A DNA stretch of 64,000 bases, taken from positions 869,401-933,400 of the forward strand of contig CP143625.1 in NCBI GenBank assembly GCA_036362785.1, written 5' to 3'. This DNA is from a beta proteobacterium MWH-UniP1. GTDB taxonomy: Bacteria; Pseudomonadota; Gammaproteobacteria; Burkholderiales; Burkholderiaceae_A. The translations under genes and the position numbers were made by a program. Every line of letters begins with the position of its first letter. Within the stretch, counting starts at the first letter, position 1. Below are positions 16,751 to 26,499 of the stretch, in pieces. Under the pieces are notes generated by a model, which was not told the origin of the DNA, made no database searches, and saw only the letters and a program-made list of their open reading frames with translations.

Positions 16751-17112
16751 TTCAAATATTTTTCAAGATCCAAATCGTCAATATTGTCGGGGTCTTCTAA
16801 ATGAAAACGTTCCCGCAAAGATGGGCTCATCTTGGATGGGTCCCAGGGAGGATCCCAGACGACATTCACGGCATGGGTCATGCCCTCGGGCAGGTAATGA
16901 CGCAGGGTCTGATCAATATCGTCCAAGATCATATCGCCCATGGGGCAGGCCGGCGAGGTCATGGTCATTTCGATACTGACCGCCGTTGGCGTGAGCGCAA
17001 TGTTATAGATCAGGCCCATGTCCACGATATTGGCGCCGACTTCGGGGTCGATAATCTGTGAGAGCACCTGTCGAATGCTGGATTCGGTGATCTCGTCGGG
17101 GGGTAGGCTCAT
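16747..17112 (-). CDS. SufT/PaaD-like DUF59 (MIP18) iron-sulfur protein assembly factor
   Basis: A 121-residue DUF59 protein: D-P-E-V-G-A-N-I-V-D-M-G-L-I-Y at 22-36, the conserved Cys C56 in M-T-S-P-A-C-P-M-G-D and W-D-P-P-W-D-P near the C-terminus. Family members (SufT, MIP18, PaaD) help load Fe-S clusters onto target enzymes. Here it is coupled to the NnrS-like membrane protein and lies in a denitrification island, so possible clients are NirJ or NO-damaged Fe-S proteins (inference). The family is also seen as ORFs in other denitrification gene clusters. Confidence 0.85.
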   Translation of the reverse strand: MSLPPDEITESSIRQVLSQIIDPEVGANIVDMGLIYNIALTPTAVSIEMTMTSPACPMGDMILDDIDQTLRHYLPEGMTHAVNVVWDPPWDPSKMSPSLRERFHLEDPDNIDDLDLEKYLK

Positions 17113-17189
17113 GGTGTGAATGACCTTCGCTTTGACTAGGGGCGCATTGCGCGATTCCCGATCATCACTCGTGGTGGGGCGTGAAATCC

Positions 17190-17203
17190 TTGACCACTAT
17201 CAA
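17190..17203. promoter_or_regulatory. FNR/DNR-type box upstream of the SufT-like/NnrS-like operon
   Basis: TTGAC-CACT-ATCAA matches the TTGAT-N4-ATCAA consensus with one mismatch. Its centre is 84 bases before the SufT-like start codon, in the only gap between that gene and the dnr gene upstream. A site near -41.5 would give a leader of about 43 bases. This suggests that the two-gene operon is switched on by low oxygen or NO. Confidence 0.6.
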
Positions 17204-17232
17204 GAGCCGATGGTTTGGCCTAAAGCCGCGGG

Positions 17233-17922
17233 CTACTCCACGAAATCTTGTAAGGCCTTCACGTTAGGAATGATGACTGAGCGGCCCTGCACCCGAATCA
17301 GGTCACCTTGTTGTAGCTTTCCGAAAATCCGTGACAGGGTCTCTGGCGTGATGCTCAGTCGCGAGGCAATCAGCAGTTTGGAAGTGGGCAGTTCAACGAT
17401 GACTTCTCCGTTTGCCTCGTCGGGACATTGCTGGAGTAGATAACCGATCACGCGTTGGGTGGTGGAGCGAATGGAATAGGCTTCTACGTCTTTCACCAGA
17501 GCATGAAGTCGTGCCGACAGGCCGGCAAGCATGGCCTTGGCAAAGGTGGGGTCCTGGGTAAGAGAGTCGTCCAGGGCTGATTTGGGCACATGGAGCAGCA
17601 GGGTGTCGTTTAGGCTTACGGCCGATACCGGATAGGGCCGGTTTAAAAACATGACGGCCTCGCCAAAGCTCTGGCGCTGATTGATGATTTCCACCACTTT
17701 TTCATCGCCCTGGGGCGAGTCGATGACCAGCTTGATCTGACCAAAGATCACCACATAAAAGCCGTTGGCCATGTCGCCCCGCCGAAACAGGGTCTCGCCG
17801 CGAGAGATTCTCTGTTCACGGGTGTGCTCGGCCAGGCGCTGCCTCTGTTCTGGTTGCAGTGCACTAAAAAGCGGCAGTCGGGCAAAGACTTCAACTGGGT
17901 TGATCGGCGGGGGTGACGGCAT
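17233..17922 (-). CDS. dnr: Crp/Fnr-family regulator, Dnr-like
   Basis: A 229-residue regulator with an N-terminal cyclic-nucleotide-binding-fold domain (about 15-130), a dimer helix and a C-terminal helix-turn-helix (about 181-203, S-K-L-L-I-A-S-R-L-S-I-T-P-E-T-L-S-R-I). The recognition helix keeps E194, S197 and R198, the residues that read TTGAT in FNR. Unlike FNR there is no N-terminal cysteine cluster; only one Cys (C166) is seen. That fits the Dnr/NnrR group, which senses NO (Dnr through heme). It is divergent from nirS, with an FNR/DNR box between. Confidence 0.85.
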   Translation of the reverse strand: MPSPPPINPVEVFARLPLFSALQPEQRQRLAEHTREQRISRGETLFRRGDMANGFYVVIFGQIKLVIDSPQGDEKVVEIINQRQSFGEAVMFLNRPYPVSAVSLNDTLLLHVPKSALDDSLTQDPTFAKAMLAGLSARLHALVKDVEAYSIRSTTQRVIGYLLQQCPDEANGEVIVELPTSKLLIASRLSITPETLSRIFGKLQQGDLIRVQGRSVIIPNVKALQDFVE

Positions 17923-17963
17923 GTTAGTTTCTCACTCTGGCGGGATGGAAATTAGATAAATTG

Positions 17964-17977
17964 TTGAGTCGAATCAA
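17964..17977. promoter_or_regulatory. FNR/DNR-type box between dnr and nirS
   Basis: TTGAG-TCGA-ATCAA matches the FNR/DNR consensus with one mismatch. It lies 110 bases before the nirS start codon (centre) and 48 from the dnr start. At -41.5 it would give a nirS leader of about 75 bases. The expected effect is activation of nirS by the adjacent Dnr-like protein under NO or low oxygen; control of dnr itself is possible. Confidence 0.75.
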
Positions 17978-17984
17978 GGTTTGA

Positions 17985-19805
<1,821 letters not shown>

Positions 19806-19827
19806 TTGATTCACTGGTAGTCATCAC

Positions 19828-19855
19828 AAAGGGCCCTCAAAAAGAGGGCCCTTTT
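19828..19855 (+). terminator. Rho-independent terminator after nirS
   Basis: AAAGGGCCCTC, a five-A loop and GAGGGCCCTTTT form an 11-bp stem, GC-rich at its core and ending in a T run. It lies 23 bases after the nirS stop and before nnrS, so most nirS transcripts should end here, making nirS monocistronic. Confidence 0.9.
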
Positions 19856-19874
19856 CACATCGAAAGTAAAGACC

Positions 19875-21074
19875 ATGCCGCAAGTACTGAGAATTCAAGA
19901 ACCGAGCGGTTCTGACGATTTGTCCCCAAGCTTTTCTGCTTTTCTTGAATTGGCGTTTCGGCCTTTGTATTTGTTGGGGGCAGCGTGGGCGGCGATTGCC
20001 GTGTTGGTCTGGGTCTTTGCGCCGCACTGGCTTTCCGGTCAGCTCCAGGGGGTGATGTGGCATGGCCACGAGATGCTCTGGGGGTTTATCGTGACAATTG
20101 CAGTTGGTTTTTTGATGACCGCAGGTGCGACCTGGACGGGCATTAATCCTTTGTCGCATAAAGCACTGCTTCTGATTTGTTTGTTTTGGTTGATCGCCCG
20201 AGTGGCCTATCTTTTCGGTAGTCCGTTGGCATTTCTAATTGGTGTGGGTTTTGAGACTGCGTTTCTGTTGCTGCCGGCAGTCGCGATGGCGCGTGCGGTG
20301 ATCCTGAGTAAGAACCAGCGGAACTATGGTGTACCGCTGGTCATGTTGGCCCTGTCAGCTGCCAATGGGGCGTATCTCTGGGCGGTATGGCTGGGTGACT
20401 ACGATTTGGTGCTGCGCTACTTTCATGTTGGACTGATGCTCATGGCCATGCTGGTTTTGCTGGTGGGCCGCAGAATCATTCCATTTTTTTCGATGCGCGC
20501 CGTGCCAGGACTACAGATTCCGAAGCACACCCGCAGTGGTCAATTGCAGCTTGGGCTATCACTGCTTGCTGTGTTGGGCATGGCATTCGATCAGTCCGTT
20601 CTTACTGCGGCGGCCCTCGTGATCGTGGGCCTGATCTCTGTCTGGCAGGTTTTGAGTTGGAAGCCGTGGGCAGTTCGTTCGCGGCCGATTTTGTGGGTGC
20701 TGTATCTTGGCTATTTTGTGACTGGCGTTGGTCTTCTTGGGGCTGCCGTAAAAGTGTTGGACCCGAGCCTGCGCGCTGCTTGGCCGATTCACACGATTGC
20801 CATGGGGGGCTTTTCTGTATTGATTATTGGCATGATCACCAGAACCGCCCTGGGCCATCTGGGCCGGCCCCTGCAGCTGAGCCGCCTGATGGTGCTGTGC
20901 TATTGGCTGATTGTGTTGGCCACGGTATTACGACTGACTGCACTCGTTCCGTCGGTTTTTTCAAGCCTGGCATTGGGTGCTGCGGGCACCTTGTGGGCCG
21001 CAGCGTTTTTGTTTTATGTCGCCGAGTTTTTGCCGCGGATGGTCCGCCCCAGGCCAGGCCCTGGGGCGAGGTGA
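19875..21074 (+). CDS. nnrS: NnrS family heme-copper membrane protein
   Basis: A 399-residue protein with about 12 membrane segments. NnrS signature histidines are present: W-H-G-H-E at 62-66, F-H-V-G-L at 183-187, I-H-T-I-A-M-G-G at 305-312 and L-G-H at 326-328. NnrS is a heme- and copper-containing membrane protein that relieves nitrosative stress during denitrification in several proteobacteria. It follows nirS after a terminator, and no NO reductase is seen in the window. A GC-rich hairpin lies within its last codons. Confidence 0.9.
   Translation: MPQVLRIQEPSGSDDLSPSFSAFLELAFRPLYLLGAAWAAIAVLVWVFAPHWLSGQLQGVMWHGHEMLWGFIVTIAVGFLMTAGATWTGINPLSHKALLLICLFWLIARVAYLFGSPLAFLIGVGFETAFLLLPAVAMARAVILSKNQRNYGVPLVMLALSAANGAYLWAVWLGDYDLVLRYFHVGLMLMAMLVLLVGRRIIPFFSMRAVPGLQIPKHTRSGQLQLGLSLLAVLGMAFDQSVLTAAALVIVGLISVWQVLSWKPWAVRSRPILWVLYLGYFVTGVGLLGAAVKVLDPSLRAAWPIHTIAMGGFSVLIIGMITRTALGHLGRPLQLSRLMVLCYWLIVLATVLRLTALVPSVFSSLALGAAGTLWAAAFLFYVAEFLPRMVRPRPGPGAR
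21045..21068. repeat. GC-rich inverted repeat at the end of nnrS
   Basis: CGCCCCAGG at 21045-21053 and its complement at 21060-21068 form a 9-bp stem with a 6-base loop inside the last nnrS codons. There is no T tract. It could slow or stop transcription from both sides at this tight convergent junction, where only three bases lie between nnrS and the dehydratase gene. Confidence 0.45.
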
Positions 21075-21077
21075 CCA

Positions 21078-22625
21078 TTAGCTCGTAATACCGATATTCC
21101 AGGGCACGAACTCGTGGTCCCCAAGGCCCAGGAGTTCGCTCTTGCTGGGCGCGCCAGATGCAATGTTCAGTGCAAGTTCGAAAATCCGTTGGCCCATTTC
21201 GGCCACCGATGCGGTGCCATCGAGGATTTCACCGCAGTTGATGTCCATGTCTTCGGTTAAGCGTGTGTACATGGGCGTGTTGGTGGCAAGCTTGATGGAC
21301 GGTACCGGTTTGGCACCGAACATCGAACCGCGGCCTGTGGTGAACATGATCAGGTTGGCACCACCGGCAATTTGTCCGGTTGCAGATACCGGATCAAAAC
21401 CCGGCGTGTCCATAAACACGAAGCCGGCCTGCTTCACGGGCTCGGCATAGCGGTACACCTCCATCAATCCTGTGGTGCCGCCCTTCATGGATGAACCGAG
21501 TGATTTTTCAAAAATGTTGGCCAGCCCACCCATCTGATTGCCGGGGCTGACAGCGCCATTAATCTGCACATCGCGGCCAGGCGAATACTCTTCTTTCCAC
21601 CAACGAATACGATCAATAAGTTTTTTACCTACCGCTTCACTGCAGGCCCGGCGAGTCAGCGTGTGTTCGACGCCGTAGATCTCTGGCGTTTCGGACAGAA
21701 TTGCTGTGCCACCGTGCTTCACCAGAATGTCCATGGCCGCACCGAGTGCGGGGTTTGCGGTAATGGATGAAAAACCATCGGAGCCGCCACACTGCAGACC
21801 GATTTTGAGTTTGCTTGCTGGAAACCGTGCACGCTTGACCTGATTGGCCATGGGCAGCATGGCTTCCACCGCCTTGACGCCTGCCTCAATCGTTGCCCGA
21901 GTGCCACCGGTCTCTTGCATGATGAAGGTTTTCAACCGTGGGTTTTCCGCCAGCTTTTCCTGCGCCAAAAGGCCAGAGAGCTGGTTGCGCTCACAACCCA
22001 AGCCAATGATCAATACCCCTGCGAAATTTGGGTGACGGGCATAGCCGCCAATGGTTCGCCGCAAAAGCGCCATTGGCTCTCCGGTCATTTCCATGCCACA
22101 GCCCAGGCCGTGACTCAGGCCCACCACACCGTCGATGTTGGGGAAAGCCGAGAGTTTTTCTTTGGTAAAGGCTTGCGCAACTTTATGGACCACCGTGGCC
22201 GAACAGTTCACCGTTGACAAAATGCCGATGTAATTTCTGGTGCCGACTTCTCCGTCTTCACGGCCATAGCCCATGAAGGTGGCCTGTTCGTCAATCGGCA
22301 GTACCTGTGTTGGGCTGTAGTCTTTGCCGTAGGCGTAGTCTCGATCGAACTCTCGAAAGGTGACGTTGTGAGAGTGCACATACGTGCCCACTGGAATATC
22401 GGTTGCCGCAAAACCAATGCAGACGTTGTATTTCAGAATCGGCTCTCCGGCTTGAATATCCCGGGCGGCCAGTTTATGGCCGGCGACCACTTGGCTCTTC
22501 GAGGTGAAACCCTCGGATTCCACTCTGGTGCCGATCTGAATGTCGACCCGCGCGACCACCACATTGTCAGCGGGGTGCAGTCGGATGATGGGGCCAATAA
22601 TTTTCTTCTCGGAAAGCTCGATCAT
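21078..22625 (-). CDS. UxaA/GarD-family sugar-acid dehydratase
   Basis: A 515-residue enzyme of the altronate/galactarate dehydratase family in its full-length form. An N-terminal SAF-like domain (about 1-100, with H-K-L-A-A-R-D-I-Q-A-G-E) precedes the UxaA catalytic part: G-Y-G-R-E-D-G-E-V-G-T-R-N-Y, G-C-G-M-E, G-L-G-C-E-R-N-Q and L-Q-C-G-G-S-D-G-F-S. Members remove water from D-altronate, D-galactarate or related acids, with an iron requirement. Sequence alone does not separate UxaA from GarD. It is convergent to nnrS and opens a region rich in sugar-acid genes, though it is not in one operon with them. Confidence 0.85.
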   Translation of the reverse strand: MIELSEKKIIGPIIRLHPADNVVVARVDIQIGTRVESEGFTSKSQVVAGHKLAARDIQAGEPILKYNVCIGFAATDIPVGTYVHSHNVTFREFDRDYAYGKDYSPTQVLPIDEQATFMGYGREDGEVGTRNYIGILSTVNCSATVVHKVAQAFTKEKLSAFPNIDGVVGLSHGLGCGMEMTGEPMALLRRTIGGYARHPNFAGVLIIGLGCERNQLSGLLAQEKLAENPRLKTFIMQETGGTRATIEAGVKAVEAMLPMANQVKRARFPASKLKIGLQCGGSDGFSSITANPALGAAMDILVKHGGTAILSETPEIYGVEHTLTRRACSEAVGKKLIDRIRWWKEEYSPGRDVQINGAVSPGNQMGGLANIFEKSLGSSMKGGTTGLMEVYRYAEPVKQAGFVFMDTPGFDPVSATGQIAGGANLIMFTTGRGSMFGAKPVPSIKLATNTPMYTRLTEDMDINCGEILDGTASVAEMGQRIFELALNIASGAPSKSELLGLGDHEFVPWNIGITS

Positions 22626-22771
22626 GTCGGAGTCGTGTTTGGTAAGGAAACGCCTGGGATTTTAGCCTGCGCGTTTAGGGGTTTGGCTTGTGGGGTAGAG
22701 GTCAACCGATGTGCGCTGTTACGATATGGCCAAGGCGTTTTCGTTAACGTAGATCAGGGGGGGGCTGGGGC

Positions 22772-23089
22772 ATGGCCGCTAGCTTTGCAAATCAGGAATT
22801 GACCCGCAGCCAGGCCGATGGCTTTCGCGGCTGGGTACTGCTGCAATTTGGTGCGGACTGGTGTGGGCATTGCCAGGCCGCGCAGGCCCCGATTGAAGAA
22901 GCGCTGCTGCACAGACAAGACATTACCCATCTCAAAATTGAAGACGGAAAAGGTCGTGCGCTCGGCCGATCGTTTTCCGTCAAGCTGTGGCCAACGCTGA
23001 TCTTGCTGCGAGATGGTCAAGAGGTGGATCGAATCGTGCGGCCCACCACTACCGCAGAAGTGAACCGTCTGATCGGCCGAGCCCAATAG
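22772..23089 (+). CDS. Thioredoxin-like protein with WCGHC active site
   Basis: A 105-residue single thioredoxin fold without signal peptide. The active site is W30-C31-G-H-C34, with the cis-Pro in K-L-W-P-T-L-I-L-L. The CGHC centre is more typical of protein disulfide isomerases than of thioredoxin (CGPC) and usually means a more oxidising redox potential. It is 14 bases upstream of the TRIC-type channel gene, so the two may be co-transcribed. Partner unknown. Confidence 0.8.
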   Translation: MAASFANQELTRSQADGFRGWVLLQFGADWCGHCQAAQAPIEEALLHRQDITHLKIEDGKGRALGRSFSVKLWPTLILLRDGQEVDRIVRPTTTAEVNRLIGRAQ

Positions 23090-23103
23090 TCGGTGGTGAT
23101 GCT

Positions 23104-23742
23104 GTGACCGCTTCCATTACCCTTTCGACAGCCCAATACCTGATCGAGTTGGTGGCCATTCTTGCCTTTGCGCTGTCTGGTGTGATCGAGGCTGCCCGCC
23201 GAAAACTCGATGCGGTCGGGGTCTCGGTGGTGGCTGGGCTTGCCGCTTTTGGCGGCGGAACACTTCGGGATGTGCTCTTAGATAGGCGGCCTTTTTTCTG
23301 GGTCGAGCATGCCGAATTGCTGTGGTGGCTGCTGGCACTAACCATTGCTTCGATGCTGTTTATGCGCGCCAAACATTTCGAGCCGACCGAGCGTGCCATG
23401 CAGTGGCCTGATGCATTGGGGCTTGGCCTGTTTACTGCCGGCGGCACTCAGATTGCATTGGCCACCGGCATGCCTGCCCTAGTGGCAGTGCTCATGGGCA
23501 TGATCACGGCGGTGTTCGGCGGTGTGTTGCGTGATGTGGTCTGCAATGACATCCCAAAGGTCTTTAGTGATCACCGGCCCTATGCCGTCTGTGCTTTTCT
23601 TGGTGGTTGGGCTCTGGTGCTGGCCGATCAATTAGGCGCCCCGCAGTGGTTAGCGCTGGTGGTGTCCGCCGTGATCGCCACGGGCCTGAGAATTCTTGCC
23701 ATGGTGTTGAATATCCAGATACCTGCCTGGAAGATTGACTAG
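23104..23742 (+). CDS. TRIC/YadS-type (UPF0126) trimeric channel-like membrane protein
   Basis: A 212-residue membrane protein with about seven hydrophobic segments in two repeats, each holding the family motif: F-G-G-G-T-L-R-D-V-L-L-D-R in the first and V-F-G-G-V-L-R-D-V-V-C-N-D in the second. Prokaryotic TRIC proteins form trimeric cation channels; other relatives are tied to glycine uptake. The GTG at 23104 is chosen as start: the open frame reaches back into the thioredoxin gene, but the first membrane segment begins just after this codon. It is convergent to the pterin dehydratase gene, three bases apart. Confidence 0.8.
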   Translation: MTASITLSTAQYLIELVAILAFALSGVIEAARRKLDAVGVSVVAGLAAFGGGTLRDVLLDRRPFFWVEHAELLWWLLALTIASMLFMRAKHFEPTERAMQWPDALGLGLFTAGGTQIALATGMPALVAVLMGMITAVFGGVLRDVVCNDIPKVFSDHRPYAVCAFLGGWALVLADQLGAPQWLALVVSAVIATGLRILAMVLNIQIPAWKID

Positions 23743-23745
23743 TGG

Positions 23746-24087
23746 TTAACGAGGCGCGGCCAGTGTCGAGGCGGCATTCCCCTGGCCCTGAATCTTGCTG
23801 GCAACGGCATCGGCCTGGGCGGCCCACGCCACGTCTAGCTCAGTTAGGCCGCCTGCATCGTGGGTGGTTAGGGTGACGCTGATTCGCTGATAGACATTGG
23901 TCCATTCTGGGTGATGCCCGATGCTTTCGGAAAAATCAGCCATCTCTTGCATGAAGGCAAATGCCTGCAGGAAGTCAGCAAATCGGTATTCCCGCGTAAT
24001 CAGGCCGCCACGTTCTGGCCGATACGACCAGTGGGGTAGGGAAAGCAGGCTTTTTTGGCGTTCATCGGCGGAAAGTAGGCTTGGCAT
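23746..24087 (-). CDS. phhB: Pterin-4a-carbinolamine dehydratase
   Basis: A 113-residue protein with the family signature E-S-I-G-H-H-P-E-W-T-N-V-Y near 53-65 and H-D-A-G-G-L-T-E-L-D further on. It dehydrates 4a-hydroxytetrahydrobiopterin (carbinolamine) so that the pterin cofactor of phenylalanine hydroxylase can be recycled. No phenylalanine hydroxylase gene is in the window, so it may serve that enzyme elsewhere or act in molybdopterin or other pterin metabolism. Confidence 0.88.
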   Translation of the reverse strand: MPSLLSADERQKSLLSLPHWSYRPERGGLITREYRFADFLQAFAFMQEMADFSESIGHHPEWTNVYQRISVTLTTHDAGGLTELDVAWAAQADAVASKIQGQGNAASTLAAPR

Positions 24088-24225
24088 GGTGTGAATTTCC
24101 TGAATTTCTTTGTTTTTTCGCCCAACGCTAGGGTTTTCTTACAGTTGAAGAGTAAAATTTTCAGCAAATAAAAAAAGACTCAGGGAGTCTGTTTCGTCGC
24201 CTTCATCCCTTACAGGAGTGTTGAA

Positions 24226-24516
24226 ATGCAAGACAACTTTAATCGTTTAGTAAGACTCTGTTTTTATGGCCTGTTGATTCTGATCGGCTTTCTGCTCGTC
24301 GGGGCTCAGGCCAACAGCTTTGGTGCGCCTGCCGTGTTGGGTATTGCGCTCTTTTTGATTTTGTTGTCGATGCAGTTCACGTCTCGCGCCATGAAGTCAA
24401 AGTCGGCCAAGGAGTCGTCGGGCGCTAGCCTGTCGGGCAATAAGGGTGGCGTGATCACGCTTGTGTTAATCGCGTTGATTGCCTTATTTGTGGTGTTTAA
24501 GGCCTTTACCGCCTGA
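24226..24516 (+). CDS. Small hydrophobic membrane protein of unknown function
   Basis: A 96-residue protein with three predicted membrane segments (about 10-27, 33-50 and 75-94). A polar linker rich in Ser and Lys (M-K-S-K-S-A-K-E-S-S-G-A-S-L-S-G) separates the second and third. An AGGAG-like ribosome site lies 5-9 bases before the ATG, which supports real translation. I do not recognise the family. It is monocistronic, facing the dehydrogenase gene with six bases between the stops. Confidence 0.65.
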   Translation: MQDNFNRLVRLCFYGLLILIGFLLVGAQANSFGAPAVLGIALFLILLSMQFTSRAMKSKSAKESSGASLSGNKGGVITLVLIALIALFVVFKAFTA

Positions 24517-24522
24517 CCAAAC

Positions 24523-25434
24523 CTACTCCATATTTAAGACATCAAAGGCGGCCCTGAGTCGCCTTTGATATTGGGCCTTGGCCTGCTGGATTTCATCTTG
24601 CGTCCACTTGCGATAACCCTCGGCGTTTTTCACGCCGCTGCGGCCATCCACAAGCATTTTTTCTAACACGCTCGGAATCTCGGCCACGTTGTAAAGCGAG
24701 GGATAGATGGCCTTGGCCGCATTGGCCTGAGTGTCCCAGCCCGAGAGCTCCTTTTGCATCATCGGCCCAACGGCGGCATAACGAAAACCAAAGCTGTAGC
24801 GTACGGCGTCATCCACATCGTCAAAGCTGGCGATACCGGCATCCACCAAGCACAGGGCCTCGCGCATTAGGGCATGCTGAATACGATTGGCCAAAAAACC
24901 AGGAATATCTTTTTTCACCAAGACCGGTTTTTTATGGATGCTGCGATACAGCGCGCAGACTTGCTCTGCAGTCTTTGGGTCGGTGCGTTCGCCGAGTACC
25001 ACTTCCACCAGCGGCACGATGTCGGCAGGCATGAAGTAGTGGGCCCCCATCATGCGGGAGGCCGTGGGCAGACCTTTGGCAATCTCGCTGATGGGATAAG
25101 CCGAGCTGTTGCTGCCAATGGGAATGTGGGCCGGCACGGCCTTGTCCATCATGGCGAAAAGATCACGTTTTAACGCGAGATCTTCCGAGACCGTCTCAAT
25201 GATCAAGTCGCAGTCGGCCCAATGCGCCCAGCCGTCGATGGTGCCAAACCGGTGGGCCAACTCAGGGTTGTTGGGCTTTAAGCTGTCGGCCGCAAGCTTG
25301 GCCTTGGCTAGACAATCCTTTGCTTTCTCTTCAGTGCGGCCCAGTACCGTGACCGTACAATTTTCAGCAATGAAGCCGGCGGCAATTCCCAAGGCCATGG
25401 TGCCGGTGCCCAAAACAGTGATGCGATGTCCCAT
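24523..25434 (-). CDS. 3-hydroxyacyl-CoA dehydrogenase-family oxidoreductase
   Basis: A 303-residue NAD-dependent enzyme. The Rossmann motif L-G-T-G-T-M-A-L-G-I lies at 8-17, I-E-T-V-S-E-D-L follows, and the catalytic region has S-N-S-S-A-Y-P-I, H-Y-F-M-P and the C-terminal helical domain with F-L-A-N-R-I-Q. The fold covers 3-hydroxybutyryl-CoA, L-gulonate and L-carnitine dehydrogenases. Given lactonase and dehydratase neighbours, a hydroxy-acid rather than an acyl-CoA substrate is possible. It is divergent from the lactonase gene, sharing a 135-bp promoter region with a symmetric site. Confidence 0.8.
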   Translation of the reverse strand: MGHRITVLGTGTMALGIAAGFIAENCTVTVLGRTEEKAKDCLAKAKLAADSLKPNNPELAHRFGTIDGWAHWADCDLIIETVSEDLALKRDLFAMMDKAVPAHIPIGSNSSAYPISEIAKGLPTASRMMGAHYFMPADIVPLVEVVLGERTDPKTAEQVCALYRSIHKKPVLVKKDIPGFLANRIQHALMREALCLVDAGIASFDDVDDAVRYSFGFRYAAVGPMMQKELSGWDTQANAAKAIYPSLYNVAEIPSVLEKMLVDGRSGVKNAEGYRKWTQDEIQQAKAQYQRRLRAAFDVLNME

Positions 25435-25470
25435 AACAGTTTTTGTTTCTTATTCGTATAGGTGAGTTAG

Positions 25471-25492
25471 AAATCTAAGAATATCCAGATTT
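25471..25492. promoter_or_regulatory. Inverted repeat in the dehydrogenase-lactonase divergent promoter
   Basis: AAATCT, ten bases, AGATTT is a perfect inverted repeat in the AT-rich gap between the minus-strand dehydrogenase and the plus-strand lactonase. A second palindrome, CACAGCTGTG, lies at 25506-25515. Either could be the operator of the GntR/UTRA regulator encoded downstream. Short inverted repeats occur by chance, so this is tentative. Confidence 0.35.
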
Positions 25493-25569
25493 TTAGCTAT
25501 ATTCTCACAGCTGTGGTTCAATAGATGTCCGTACAAACCATATTTCCACAAAGCTGAGGAGGCCTTTTC

Positions 25570-26499
25570 GTGTTCAATCCGTTCCAACCCGTCGAGAGAA
25601 TCAAGACCGAAGTCTGGACCTCGATGCCCGCCAAATTCCGTAAGAAACAGCGCTCGGCCTGGTCAGACCCCAATCGGCAGGGCGCTGAGGTGGAGTGCTT
25701 TTTAGAGGGGCCATCATTCGACCGCGATGGCAACCTGTGGTTTGTGGACATTCCCTTTGGACGGATTTTCAAAGTCTCACCCAAAGGGGAGTGGGAGTTG
25801 GCCCTGCAGTACGACGGTTGGCCCAATGGATTTAAATTTCACACCGATGGCACAGCGTATATCTGCGACTATCGAAGAGGCTTGCTGCGTTTTGATCCCA
25901 AAACAGCCCGGCTAGAAACGGTTTTAGACACGGCCTATAGCGAAAGCTTCAAGGGCTTAAACGACCTGCATTTCGCCAGCAATGGCGATTTATATTTCAC
26001 GGACCAGGGGCAGACTGGCATTGCCGATCCCACAGGGCGGTTATTTCGGCTACGGGCCAACGGTGCGCTGGAGCGCCTGGTGACCAATATTCCGAGCCCC
26101 AACGGCGTGACCTTGTCGACCACTGAAAAGCATTGTTATGTGGCGGTGACCCGTGCCCAGCAGATCTGGCGTTTGCCGTTGATGGCCGATGGTTCGATTT
26201 CTAAAACGGGTGTGGCCATTCAGCTCTCGGGTGGCGCGGCTGGCCCAGACGGCATTGAAATGGATTCAGAAAACGGATTGTTGGTCTGCCACCTTGGTGT
26301 TGGGATCTGGCGTTTCGATGCCAACATGCTGCCCACCCATTTGATTTATTCGGAAAACCCACATCATCACCATCTGGCCAATCTCTGTTTCGGCGGGCCT
26401 GATTTGAAGTCGCTTTACATCACCGAGTCCCTGTCTGGGGATATCTTATTGGCCAAGTTACCGGTCGCTGGCAAAAAAATATTTGGACTTTCAAAATGA
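25570..26499 (+). CDS. SMP-30/gluconolactonase-family hydrolase
   Basis: A 309-residue six-bladed beta-propeller of the SMP-30/LRE family. It has the N-terminal metal-binding glutamate in L-E-G-P-S-F-D-R-D-G-N-L-W and the later segments N-D-L-H-F-A-S-N-G-D-L-Y-F-T-D and P-N-G-V-T-L-S, then G-P-D-G-I-E-M-D. Members hydrolyse sugar lactones with a divalent metal. The GTG at 25570 follows a GAGGAGG ribosome site. The gene overlaps the GntR regulator by four bases, and the enolase-superfamily and Ldh genes follow, so it is the first gene of a catabolic operon. Confidence 0.87.
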   Translation: MFNPFQPVERIKTEVWTSMPAKFRKKQRSAWSDPNRQGAEVECFLEGPSFDRDGNLWFVDIPFGRIFKVSPKGEWELALQYDGWPNGFKFHTDGTAYICDYRRGLLRFDPKTARLETVLDTAYSESFKGLNDLHFASNGDLYFTDQGQTGIADPTGRLFRLRANGALERLVTNIPSPNGVTLSTTEKHCYVAVTRAQQIWRLPLMADGSISKTGVAIQLSGGAAGPDGIEMDSENGLLVCHLGVGIWRFDANMLPTHLIYSENPHHHHLANLCFGGPDLKSLYITESLSGDILLAKLPVAGKKIFGLSK

